A stretch of 64,000 nt of DNA from Sinotaia quadrata (Eukaryota > Mollusca > Gastropoda > Architaenioglossa > Viviparidae). Positions 1-12,100 of this stretch are shown in pieces. The notes beneath the pieces were generated by a model. It was not told the DNA's origin. It saw nothing but the letters and a program-made list of their open reading frames with translations, and ran no database searches. Position 1 is the stretch's first letter. The number at the start of each line of letters is the position of its first letter. The stretch is from assembly GCA_028829895.1 (NCBI GenBank), contig CM054180.1, positions 108,393,635 through 108,457,634 of the forward strand. The letters run 5' to 3'. Made by a program: the position numbers and the translations under genes.

Positions 1-791
1 TATTGTATGCAGTTTTAGACAATTTATAATATTATCGTGAATCATGTTTGCTCATATTGTTAAATTTCGCAGGCATACAAAGGTTCTTAGAGCCATGATG
101 AATAATTTATTAATTATATATATTGGTCCAACATAATTTCTGCTTTGGATGGCACCTAACCTTAGATTAAAATGTATATGCCTTATTATCTTCTTTAGTC
201 TCAATGTATTAAATGCTGATGACATCACTTAGTTACACTTAATGGCATTCAAATATTGAACTTTTAGGTGGAAACCTGTAGGTGTGACTGCAGATATTTA
301 ACAATAGAAACTTAACTGGTGTGTTGACTTGATCTGTTGAAATAAGAAAGGTTAAGTAATTGTGTCAACAGTACTGGATATACATCCAGGCAGGTGATTA
401 GAGTTCTAATCAAAGTTAAGCACGAAGGTATGAGGAATGTTACTATGCAGGCAGAAACAAAACCACTCAGAGAAAGTGATAACACTTTAAAACTGTTTGT
501 TTACCCTCAGCCACCTTTTTTTGTGTAGTCTGTACTTCACAGTGCTGTGACAGGTCAAGAAAACTCATAAGCATTCTGGACTCTGCAGAAATCTATTAGA
601 AATGCTTTATTATTTTTTTTGTGAATCCAACTGGATTGAAAGTATAAGGGTGTAAGATACATGATACACATATTCCTGAACAAGATGTTATATTATGTAC
701 CTGTACAGTCATAGAGTGAATGCATTATGTGTTTGATAGTTGGAGCATTTCTCAGTGAAAGAACTGGAACATTTCTGACTGGAGTCCATGA
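1..791. other. AT-rich non-coding DNA
   Basis: I see no convincing exon, RNA gene or transposon here. All frames are interrupted and the composition matches the intergenic background. If the minus-strand frame at 792-1121 is a real terminal exon, its 3' UTR would lie here. Confidence 0.5.
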
Positions 792-1121
792 TTACCATTC
801 CAGAGTAGTTGACTCTTGAGCATTGCAGATTGACAAAGGAAGAAGATACCTTGGGGCTTGGGCCTGCCTACTTGATGGAGTCTTTTTTTCTTCAGTAATA
901 TGTGTGGGCAAAAACTTATCTGATATATTAGGTATCAATTCTAGATTGGGTCGTACTTGGAAGTAGGCTGAAGAAATCTGAGTAGAAGGAACTAACTGAG
1001 GAGGGAGTTGCTGCTTGATGACTTCTTGGAAGTAGGCTGAAGAAATCTGAGTAGAAGGAACTAACTGAGGAGGGAGTTGCTGCTTGATGACTTCTTGCAG
1101 TGAATATGGTGGTGTGCATGC
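792..1121 (-). CDS. candidate terminal exon of an unrecognised protein, with a 23-residue tandem repeat
   Basis: A minus-strand frame is open from about 1131 down to a TAA at 792-794, about 110 codons, with no ATG needed if it is a spliced exon. A possible acceptor (ACCCTCAG before G at 1121) gives a phase-0 start. The translation is rich in Pro, Gln and Ser. It holds two identical copies of a 23-residue unit containing EVIKQQLPPQLVPS and QISSAYFQ, then a unique tail ending in ESTTLEW. The repeat period (69 bp) preserves the frame, and the region is less AT-rich than its surroundings. I do not recognise the family. No donor or upstream exon was identified, so it could also be a chance open frame or a gene fragment. 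Confidence 0.4.
   Translation of the reverse strand, partial: ACTPPYSLQEVIKQQLPPQLVPSTQISSAYFQEVIKQQLPPQLVPSTQISSAYFQVRPNLELIPNISDKFLPTHITEEKKTPSSRQAQAPRYLLPLSICNAQESTTLEW
956..1097. repeat. 69-bp tandem duplication, about 2 copies
   Basis: Two copies of a 69-bp unit, essentially identical, lie head to tail (956-1024 and 1025-1093, with the match running on to 1097). The identity implies a recent event. The length is a multiple of three and it lies inside the minus-strand open frame. Confidence 0.95.
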
Positions 1122-3954
1122 CTGAGGGTAACTTTATCCTGATGTAGCAGTAGGAAACTGAAGCCTGTGCTAAGCCAGAAAACTCAAGTAAACTTATTTA
1201 TGCAATCAGTTCTGTTTTCTAGTTTACCTATAAGATGATGTTATGCATATTCTGATTACTTTTCTCACAGGATTTGTTTGAGAGTACAAGTAGAAAAAGG
1301 TCTGAAAAGTTCATACACATATATATCTTTATATATATTAAAATTTTTCTATATTTAATGTATAGTATACTTGCAGTCAGTTCAGACAAAAATTGCAAAT
1401 GAAGAGTCTTATCATAAACATATACCAGATCATTATATCACTATGTAGTTGCAATCATCAATGCAAACTGCCAGAGTTTTAGTATTGGAGCTATATTTTA
1501 ATGATATTCTCAATAGTGGCCAGAACAGAAAAACTTACACAGAATAATTTAGTTTGAATAATGATTGTTAGTATACTGAATATTTGACTGCTGAATTAAA
1601 ATAAATTAAACTGTTCTTCCTCTATCTGCTGATAAATGAAAGTGATGTTGAGTATGTTGACTGTAAGTGTAAGCAATGTAATATATGCATCTTCACTGTG
1701 TATGACAGTGATCCTGTTGAATTTCATTGACATTGGAGGGTTTTGCATGTTTTTGAGGTTGGAGAGGATGAGAAGAGTAAATAAGACCAGTGTGATTCTA
1801 GCAATTTAGAGAAGTGTCCTCACACACAACTAGTAAGGGCCCACATGATGGTCTAAACATAGTTGACTACTATATTATACATGTAAATTAACGCTCTAAA
1901 ACCTTTTACAACTGATTGTTTGTGGTCAAAGTTAAATTTACTGGCAGGAGGTTATATTAATGACATTTGTGATGTTATAAACCTGTCGATGATGTGCTTT
2001 TGCACGAAAGTGCCCCCTACATTTACTACTACATTATAAATTACAATCTGATGATCGTATTTGGTCTGATGTATCACATAAATACTGTTGCATGTAGACA
2101 ATGCCATTTAGAATACAAGATTTCCGTCATTAAAACATATCAGCTTTGATTCTTCCAACTGTCTTCATTAAAAAATTCAGAGTATTCAAAGAGACCAGTT
2201 AAAAAAAAATCAACAACAAAAGAAATTTCTGTACACATTTCAATGTCAATCAATATTTCACTTGTGACTGATTGTCAGACAAAAGTGGCAAATAACTTGC
2301 CACTCAATGATTTATAAGTATGGATTCAGGGATAAAAAGGAAACAACTGAGAATGTGAAACTAGTACTTTAGTAGTGGCATAGATTATAACCTAATTATA
2401 TGGGTATCTGGAACATGTTTTTACAGATTTAATTAAACACTAAAACAGTACTGAATGTAATTAGGCTACCACATACCTGATTTGCATGCTAACCATCTTG
2501 TTTTATCCATATTACAGCTTCAAATCTTTCCCATGTATTTTTTTTTTTTTACAAAAAAATGGCTCACACTTAAGTCACCATAGCAAATGATGATGATGCT
2601 ATTACTCCCTGGTAAGTGGCAACCACACCTCTTCTTTTTGTAGGGATTAGAAAATAAAAGGTGAATATATTGCACATTTTCGTTAAAGCTTACAAACAAA
2701 AACCATTTCACACACATTAAGTCTATTCTAAATATATATAGTATATGCACAGAGCTGAACTCACAAATATACAATGAACAATTGTATGAATAATACAACA
2801 CACAGACTGCACATAGACATTCAAGCTTGTGAACCCAAGCGATATTCAACTTGTCTTGTAAATGTACAATACAAAGCAATATCACATACATGCATACTAA
2901 AAGCCAAAAACATACTTAGGAATATAAAACTATGTAAACAAAAGCACACCTATAGTGATATATTAAGCACACAGACCAGTACACATAGGGATATACAATT
3001 AAAATAACACATCCCAATAAATATAAATGCATATCATACACACAAACTTGTTCAAATACAAAAGTGCACAAATGCAAACAATGATGTATAATAAAAGCAC
3101 ACTTTCACGAGAAAATTCAAATGACAAAATATACAGTATATTATATAAAGATTTATTCAAAAGTAAAAATCACTTATTTCATTATCAACTTCTCAAAATG
3201 CGTACTCTAAAATATAGAACAATATAAAATAGGGTACACTAAAATTGGAATAAAAATAATGTATAAAAAGTTATTTTATTTTCACTTTTTATAAAAAAAT
3301 TAATATTTGTTAAATGTATATACAATTCTCATTAGTGAGTGTAAAAACAAACAGTATTTTTCCTTAATGAATTTCTCATCATTCGATTCCAACATATTTT
3401 AAAATTATTTAAAAACAAAATGCAAATTGCTATAAGATATGAAACCCTATCAAAAAAATACTCTAATTACAACGATGATTGTAACAGTATGGGCAAAGGA
3501 AAGTACAACAAAGACCATTCTAACAACATCACAAGTTAGCAGAGGAAGAGGCAAAATAAGAGCAATTATTATAAAATAAGACTTTCGTAATTCAACAAAT
3601 GTAGTCTAATCCTCTACTAACCATCAACAGCATTAAAAATAGCAGTCAACATGAATTATTAGTTTATAATTTTACTATTAAAGAGGACTTTTTAACAAGA
3701 AGCAAACATCTTTTGGACAAAACACTTCGCACTATCATCCTCCAGTCCACCACCATCTTGGAGGTCAACAGACCCACCTGCTCCCACCCAAAAAAGAAAA
3801 ATAAATAAAATTAAAAGTGATGGAAAAGTAAGAGAGTAAATGAAACGTGTTCAGTGAAGACATTTTATTATTAAGATGCTAGAGTTGAAATCTATCTTGA
3901 GGCAAGAATTTAAATGAACTTACAGATAGTGAGATACTATAACTCTATAACCCC
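1122..3954. other. AT-rich intergenic DNA
   Basis: No gene recognised. Open frames between about 2520 and 3230 consist of low-complexity A/T/C-rich codons (Lys, Asn, Ile, Tyr, His) with no domain or splice context, so I treat them as chance. Confidence 0.5.
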
Positions 3955-4215
3955 AATCTATCTCAAGATGACAGATTGTGTCTAGTCTTTTCACCTGGGT
4001 ATAACTATAAGTCTCGCTTAGGATTAAGAGTTTTGTGACCAGTCTTACTGTCTAGATATAATAAACCTAGCTCAAGGTCAAGGTGATGGGCTTGTGTCTA
4101 GTCTTTTTGCCTGGGTATATGCCTAGCTCAAAGTTATGGGCTTTCGTGTCTAGTCTTTCCACCTGGGTGTAAATCTTGGTTATGGACTTAGTGTGTAGTC
4201 CTCTATGTGAGTTGA
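3955..4215. repeat. diverged tandem repeat, about 65-bp unit, 4 copies
   Basis: Variants of GTGTCTAGTCTTTNCACCTGGGTATA followed by a TAGCTCAAGGT-like and GGGCTT-like stretch recur near 3980, 4050, 4092 and 4147. The copies differ by substitutions and small indels, so the array is old. Confidence 0.75.
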
Positions 4216-4790
4216 TAAGGCAAGAGCTGTGAGGTGTTGGCTAGGCTAAGATCCCTTATAAGTTAAAATCTTGAAAAATATCTTCAGACAGTTTAGGTGA
4301 AAAATCCTCTCATCAAATTTTTACAATTTTACCATGGTGTTAAATATTATCTTGTATAGAAGTAAAATCACTTCCCAGGCACTTATAAATCAGAAAAGTT
4401 AAAAGAGGACAAAAGATTCTAGATCAATGATATGAGTGCTGTAGGAAGCAGGGTATGTTACTTCAAGGTCTAGGTTTGAGCCCAGATATAAATGATTTCA
4501 AGTGCTAAGACATAATATACTTGTTAGTTGTTCTCTGTTCCACCTAAACATCCTTTTACACAATGATACAATTTACCATAGAAATATATAGTATGTAAAT
4601 AGTACTATAAACTTGCATCAAGAATATATATCTTGAGCCTACTATGTATATGATTAATAAACAATATTGCACTTTCAAAGCTCATAACTCAGTGTAAAAA
4701 GAAAAGAAATAGAAAAAATATTACAAAATGCTTAATTTGATTTTACTTTTTTTTTAGATGTAAAAAAGATAATCAATCAATTTATTTTAT

Positions 4791-4860
4791 ATCCCAATGC
4801 ATATGTGAAACAGAAATATAATTCATATCCCAATGTAAATGTGAAACAGAAAAATAATTA
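4791..4860. repeat. 36-bp tandem duplication
   Basis: ATCCCAATG...TGTGAAACAGAAA occurs at 4791 and again at 4827 with a few differences. Confidence 0.8.
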
Positions 4861-4881
4861 CAAAATACAAAATTTGATTTG

Positions 4882-5124
4882 AGATATCAGACAATTGGTG
4901 GTGGTGGTGGGTTGATAAAAGTTTTACATCACCACTGGAGCTTGTGTTGATCATTTCGTCATCAGACATTCTCTGATCTGGAGTGCCCCACTGGGACCCC
5001 ACAGCTTCACTTGTGTTTGACTGAGGTGGAGGGTGGGAGGGTTCGAAGAAGAGGGTGAAACGGTCACACCAGTTTGGTGCACACCCTCAACCACCCTCCG
5101 TTGGTGGGTCAAGATATCAGACAA
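4882..5124. mobile_element. 217-bp insertion flanked by a 13-bp target-site duplication
   Basis: AGATATCAGACAA is present at 4882-4894 and exactly repeated at 5112-5124. Between them lie 217 bp of much more GC-rich sequence, starting with a GGT-repeat tract and ending CCGTTGGTGGGTC. Long identical flanking repeats around a compositionally foreign block indicate a target-site duplication. A 13-bp duplication is typical of insertion by LINE machinery (SINE, truncated LINE or processed transcript). There is no obvious poly(A) tail or terminal inverted repeat. A GGGTTCGAA stretch near 5038 recalls a tRNA B-box but is too weak to call a SINE. Confidence 0.75.
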
Positions 5125-6359
5125 ATAATCTATCTTGAATAAATTTTAAATGCAACATTTTAGGTTTTATATATATTAAAACCTTAAAATTATTAATATG
5201 TTAAAATGATATTAAAAATTAATTTAATAATACCCTGTTTGAAACTTTTAATAATTATAGTCTCAATTCAAATATTGAAAATCTACACTTGTTCACATAA
5301 TAAAATGAACACATGCAAACAAAATGAAATTTCCAGAATAAAATGCAGTTGAATATTGTATATTAATTATCTTATAATGTATTAATTAAAAAAGAACAGT
5401 TTCAAAATCCTAGTAAGTGATATAACTTTCTTCCATCATGAACATTAAAAAAAAAAATCATTTAACAATATACCTGAAAGAGTTAGGAGATAATGTTTTG
5501 TATTTTGTATTTATTAGTAATGCTACTTTAGTACTCACTAAATTTATTTACTTATTTTATTACCAAATTAACATGAAAAGACTGTAAGATGGTTCAAATG
5601 GCTAAACTGTAGAAATTGTACATTATTCAGATCAAAATTATTCTTCTGAAACATAATATTATGTCTCAATAGTCAATTCAACTACAAATTACATAAAGAC
5701 ATTAAACGTGTATATATGTACAAGTATATAAATGTAGATGTTCACTGTACTACTCATAATTAGTTGTATAAGATTTAATTTTAACAAGTGATAAATTACA
5801 AACTTAGAGTTTAGACTAGAGAGTAGTCTTACAGTCAGTGGCAATATACAAACAACTGTTCCCATTTTTCAGTATCAAAATGTTTATATTAGTTTACTAC
5901 TGTCCATTTGTACATTCATTATGAACATTGTATCGAGATAATATTTTCTAAATCTTTTCAAATTTTATATAATTTAGTAGAAGCATATTGACTTAGTAAT
6001 ATATAACACAATAGTATTACTAGCTTAATAAATAGTATAATCTGAAAACTACATCTCAAATCTGATGTTGAATTAAACTTATCACCTTAAAAGAATCTAA
6101 CTCTAATGTAACTTTTTGTAAGTGATCATTTTAGTTTAGTACACAAGTACATGTACTTAAAAATCTGAAGTACTAAAGAAAGTATGTAAGAAAATGCCCA
6201 CAGATCTGCATTAGGACTGGTACTTCATTGTGAAGTACTAAACAATAATAAAATCTGTAAGAAAATGCCCATAGATGTGCATTATATTTGCAGGTACTAA
6301 GTATCACTGCTTTCAGTTATATATATTAGTTTACTTTATCAGGCATGCCCAACTACAAC
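5125..6359. other. AT-rich intergenic DNA
   Basis: No coding frame. The only structure seen is a roughly 80-bp imperfect direct repeat (GAAGTACTAA...GTAAGAAAATGCCCA) near 6165-6300. Confidence 0.5.
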
Positions 6360-6560
6360 ATTGAGTGTCCGCTAGTCTCAGATAATGCATTTAATAACAT
6401 TATTGTCCACTAGTTGAATAGTTCTCAGATCATGCATTTAATAACATTATTGTCCACTAGTTCTCAGATCATGCATTTAACAACATTTAGCATTTAATAC
6501 TAAATAGTCTCAGGTCAATCATGCACATTTTACAACATTTAGTGTTCAATAGTTGCAGAT
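6360..6560. repeat. degenerate tandem repeat, about 50-60-bp unit
   Basis: Copies of TCTCAGATCATGCATTTAATAACATT followed by a GTCCACTAGT-like stretch recur near 6376, 6424 and 6466, with weaker copies to 6560. The TCTCAG...ATGCATTTAA core is shared with the array at 6885-7335. Confidence 0.75.
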
Positions 6561-6884
6561 GCCAATAAAAACAATTAATACACAACACATTAACATTTAT
6601 AACAATAGTATAAGAATCTTGGATTCTTGAACATAATCTGTATATATATAGTGCAGTTGAATTGCACTCAAGCCAAGACTTATGGAATGTCTAGTCCTAG
6701 GGTACTTATATGAATAGCATTTGGTGGTCCTGATTTTCATATTACTTGTAGTTGTACTGATATTTTGTGATAATTTTATTGTTAGATAAATTGAATCTTG
6801 TATATATATATAAAAAAAAATTTTTGATAGTATCTTGAACTATTTATCAAGACTTCGATAGTTCGAATGGATGCATTTATTTAC

Positions 6885-7335
6885 TGGTTCTTAGATCTGA
6901 GGAGAATATTAAATGCCTATAAATTGTAATGTATGCATTTTAAAAAGCAATTTAATATATGGGTCTCAGATTTTAAATGAAAATTAAATACTCAATCATA
7001 TGCATGACTTTCAATAACTGTTTAGCAACTGGGTCTCAGGTTTTCTGAGAACATTAAATCATAATGCACACACTTTAAACAACAATTTAATAATGAGTCT
7101 CAGATTTTGTGTGAACATTAAATGCACAATCATAATGCATGCACTCTACAGAACAATTTAGTGATAGTAGATAGATTTCAAATTTGTTATGAACATTAAA
7201 ATTTAAATAAACTTTTATGGCTTAATCATAATGCATGTACTTTAAAAAATAATTTAGTACACAGATCTTTGACTTGTCACAAACATTAAATGCACCATTA
7301 TGACTCAAATCATAATGCTTGAACTTAAAAAAAAA
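6885..7335. repeat. degenerate tandem array reaching the exonuclease stop codon
   Basis: About six diverged units of 70-90 bp carry the pattern GGTCTCAGATTTT...GAACATTAAATGC...CATAATGCATGCACTTTAA..AACAATTTA. The last unit ends within a few bases of the TREX-like stop codon at 7339-7341, so the array forms the start of that gene's 3' UTR. A minus-strand AATAAA lies at 6876-6881, one of several possible poly(A) signals. Confidence 0.75.
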
Positions 7336-7338
7336 AAT

Positions 7339-9197
7339 TCAATACATTGGCTGAACAGACTCTAATGGTATCGCATGTCTTTCCACCCATGCTAGGAAAT
7401 CTTTAGATCTGTGGAGGATAAGTTTCAAAAGAGTATTACAATCATCTTCGGCTGTGTGAGCAATATCAGGCAACTTTCCAAAGACACGTCTGTAGATGTG
7501 TCCAAGTCTGTAGGACACGTAAGGTGTGGCAGTTACGTCCAATGATTCATTCCTACGGCTGGATAATTCTGCACGATCAGTTGCTGAAGAGAGGAAAATG
7601 CCGGAATTCAGTAAACAGTTGGAAGTTGGAGATTTTTTGGGCATACAGGAATTTATAAATGAGTGGACTTTGCTACTGTTAACAGTGAAAGTATTATTAG
7701 ACATTGGACAAACAGGAAGTGCACTCCCTATCACATTTTCTCTACTGTTAATGTTAGTTGAATAAAGTGAACTAATTTGGAAAGACCTTTCCTCTAATTC
7801 CTGTTTATTATTAGTCAAATTATTACCTTTCCTGCTCAGATACTGTACATTATGATCTGATAAATTATGTGAAAAACTGAACTCTTTTGGCTGATTACTA
7901 CAATTTAGTTGGTTAGAAATAGCTCTGTTCTGTGGACAACTATTTTTGCCTACTGTTCTTTGAAGAAAGGCAGGTTTCAAACAAGGGGAAATAACTGAAC
8001 TGCTGCCAACAGCACAATTTCTGTGTTGGCCACTGAATGGAAAAGCAAAGGAGACATTACAGGAAGGGCTGGCTACCAAGCAAGACCTGGTGTGAGCAAC
8101 AATACTGCTTTTATGAAGACTAGGCAAAGATGGTGTAGTTACATTTTCCCTGGGTATATCATTACTGACAAAGCAGGAAGAAATAGGAATAAAAGAAGGA
8201 ATAACTTGGACAGAATCTGAACCTTCCCCAAATAAAGTGGCTTCTATTTCCTGAACTATTCTGAGAAAATCTCCATCTGGTATACTTTCCTGTGAAGATA
8301 ATTCTTGGGATTCACTTAAAACAGCAGACATTTCAAGAGCCGTGGAAACTGTAACAGACAAGAGACTAGAACTAGAAGAACACCTAACATTGGGATGTTT
8401 ACCTTCATCTGGTGAGAAATTTGCTGTAGCCTGTAGTTCTCCTCTTTGTTCTTCATTAAAAAGCCTTCTCGAGACTCTCTCCTTCTCAGCCATGCTTACA
8501 CTGATGGCTCCTTCCTTTTTTTGAAACTGCTCAGCCACGTTTGCACTTGACAATGAAAATTGTCTGCATGGTGTTGTTTCACAGTGTTCCCAGCCATCTG
8601 ATTTAGTTTCTGTGTTACTGATATTTTGTTTAAGCTCTTCTGTTTCAGAGACTATTGTACAACCTGTTACTAACTGTGAATCAGTTATGTTCACTTGCGA
8701 CCATTTCATATCTGCCTCAGCTTCAACCAATGATGAGCTGGTGGTGGTAATACTTTCAGTGGGCATGTCGAGTTTTAATATTTTAGGATTAGATGTATCT
8801 GAACAGGTGGAATCTTTTTCCATGAACTTTTCTGCACTCCTTTTTGTGCACTCTTCAGAGGCACCCATAACAGCAAGTGCACAATCGTGAGGTGGTGGCT
8901 GTCTTCTGAGCTTGCTTTCCTTCTCTTGTTTCTTCATCCGCCACTCTGGTTGAGCAGGCAAGCCATCGAACATTCTGAAAGCTTCCAAAGAGTCTGCGCA
9001 AAAAATTCCTGAGCTCAAGCCCAGCACCCCATCTGAACTTGCATTGAGTAGCTCTGCAACCAACAGTGGGAAGTCAAAGTGGAGTCCATTATGAGCAATA
9101 AGGCATAATGGGCGTGGCAGGCAGGCAAGAAAGCTGGTGATAAGAGATGCCTGTTTTTGAAATGTTTCCATTTTTTCCAAAGTATCATTGAAAAGTC
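7339..9197 (-). CDS. TREX-like exonuclease, exon 2
   Basis: Acceptor TTTTATTTTCGCAG precedes 9197, and the split Gly codon is completed here. The exon carries the Exo II motif, the whole long insert and the Exo III region, ending with TGA at 7341-7339. The insert is encoded without any intron. Confidence 0.93.
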
Positions 9198-12100
9198 CTG
9201 CGAAAATAAAATAAATCATATTGTCAGCACTCTTATGAAAAGCATGTTGTGTCTAAAAGTCGAAGAAATGAATGACTGTACATTCAGAAATGATGATTTT
9301 TGATCTGAAGATATTAACTTTTAAATGTTTAATTAAGTAAATTCTTCATTTCATATCTGTTCCTTATTCAAAACAGTATAAAGTTATACTTGTCGAAATG
9401 TATTTATGTTTCTCAAATATTTGTTTATTAAATGTTGGTTTTTGTTCACACCTGTTGCATTTTCAGAATGTAATTGTGTCCTAGATGTTTAAAATTGTAA
9501 AACACTTGTTAAGCCTGTTATTAGTGTTAATACTTGTGCTGTAAGCCTTAGATGTTTATTTAGTATTGTACAGCATTTATTATGCCTTTGAGCGTGAGTA
9601 TCAATATCGTTTGTGTGTCCTAGATGCTTAACGTTGCAAAGCACTTGTTTTGCCAGTAAAAATCACTTCTTATATTCCAAGTTGTTTATTTACAATTGTA
9701 CAACACAAGCTAGGCCTGTCAAAATTTATTTGTCTCAGATTTTTATTCAGTATTGTAATATGCTTGCCAATCAATATGCTTTGTGTCCCAATCTCTCAAA
9801 TGTTTATTTAGAATTAGATGTTACCCACTATAGTGCTCGTGGAAATGATTTACAGAATATTTTTGTAAAGTAAAATTATTTTACAAAATTATAGTAATTT
9901 TTTTTTATGCTAGGTCAAACAAAAACCATACATGCAATTATATGATAATACAGCATGTTACATGAACCATGTGATTGTGAGTTGGTTTTTCTTTGCATTT
10001 GCTGAGATAATTAAGATTAGACCTCTTTTGGGGAGGCATAAGACATATCTCATGCTTTCAAATTTACAATCTACAGATATAATAAAATCATTACATCTTT
10101 GTTTGTGCAGACTTAGTAAAAAAGTACTGGATGGATTTTGATCAAATTTTTACTGTTGTAATGTCTTAGTGCCCTAGAATCAAAATAGGCTATATAACAT
10201 TACACTATCCCATATAGGAACTCACAAGTAGCTCATAAACTACAACCCAGATGAAATTAAAGATAATTTCTTTACCTAATATTAGTAATAATAGTTTTAA
10301 TACACATTGTATTTTATTTAATGTGACTTAAACCATGTTTGAAAGAAAAATAATTATACTCACTAAGAGTTGGACACATTTTTGCTAAAAATGGGGCCTT
10401 ACAGTTACACAGTTTTACTTTCAGCCATTGTTGACATGATCAAAAAATTTGCCATGGTCCAAAACAACTGCATGACTTTTTACTTTTTCTTAAATAGTAA
10501 GAACAAAAAATAAAGGTGCAATCCTAAGCTTTCTCTTGATTCATTTTTATTTGCATAACTTCAAAATTCAAGCTTGGGAAATCAATGAAAAAATCCTGGC
10601 TATTTTGAAATCATTGCTGGTGCCACATTTGAATAAATTTTTGATGAAAACTGTGGATGATAAGAGCATATATTCTTCTATGAAACTGTTAGTAGTACTA
10701 AGTAGTAGTACTTAAAATATCATGTACTAATGTAGCTTTGGCTGTGGTTCAGTGCAGTTTCCATTAGTTAAAAGAAAAAGTATCGGCTTCAAATTCTAAC
10801 AATGGACGTGTCATGTAGATTAGAAAATTTAGAGCTGTAGCAAACTTCAATAGTGATTAATCTTGATGCCCGTTATGCTTTATCAGTTACTGAGTTAGTA
10901 TTGCTTCCACTAAATATAGCTCTTTATTTCTGTATGAATTTATTTAGTAAAATATTTTCAAATTTTAGCAGCTATATGATTGCAGATCAATGTTTTCTGA
11001 TGTCAGTTCTATAGTTTCTAATTATTTCTTTGTGACAAACTTACTCTATTTCAAACCAATTTTAAACTACATCAGTAATTGTATATATATGAAGTACGTA
11101 TTGGTAAAAATAAAACTTTAACTTTGTTTCATAGTATTGGTAGTATTTATTTTATGCTCATTTTTTTGAGACTGTAACTGTATAACATTAATAATTGCTC
11201 TACATTCAGTTCTTTTCATAAATATTCTGGGACACAGCTTAGATGTGTCATAGGATCATGCAAATTTGGAATACACTTGTTACCTGCCTCTATATATCCA
11301 CATTGAATTTCATTGCAAAAATATGACCTCTCCATATTAATTTAAAGTATAATGCCACAAAGTTCTGACTCCAAACCCACTCTTATACAGTTAAAAGTAC
11401 AAATAATATTGTTTTAAAATTATTTTATAATATATTTAACCGCACCCCCCCAAAAAAAAAACCACACACACCACAAATAAAAATAATAATTTTTAAAAAT
11501 CTTCAAGCATCTGTTGTGTCTTATCCAGAAACATATAGACCTAAACAACTTCTGTCAAGTGCTTTTTATGACTTTATTCTAAAAATAAAATTATTTAAAA
11601 ATTAAATACTATAATTTAACTGGAGACCATCATTATTCAAAGCCTTGATTAGTTGATATTGATATTCTAGTCCGACCTAATTCAGTAATTGTATGTAATG
11701 TTGACTAATAAAAATAAAAATTTAAAAGTAATAATAAATATGCTGTTTTAACTTTTACTCTTCTATATACTGCCACCTGTGAAAAAATAATACTGGAGCA
11801 AAGCATGACTTAATCAAATATAATTAAAGCTAGTGCCAAGAATTACTTTTATCTCAAATTAACAAATACGTTTTCTTTTAAATATTAATATTTAGAACAT
11901 GCAAACTGGTGTATATAGGCCTAATAATAATATTAATATAAATAATAAGCAATGAAATAAAGTGGGTATTACGTGGGTAAATCTTACTGCGTGGTATCCA
12001 CTAATACACGTATTATAAAGGTATAAACTGTTCCATCTTTCTTGCCCTATATGCAATTGTTTATAATATGCATTAACAATTTTTACTGTTTAATTATAAA

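Noticed and set aside
2520..3227. Several open frames on both strands of 60-120 codons
   Set aside because: Low-complexity, AT/CA-rich codons, no domain, no splice context; expected by chance in such composition.
7526..8890. Plus-strand open frames opposite the exonuclease exon
   Set aside because: Shadows of the long minus-strand coding exon.
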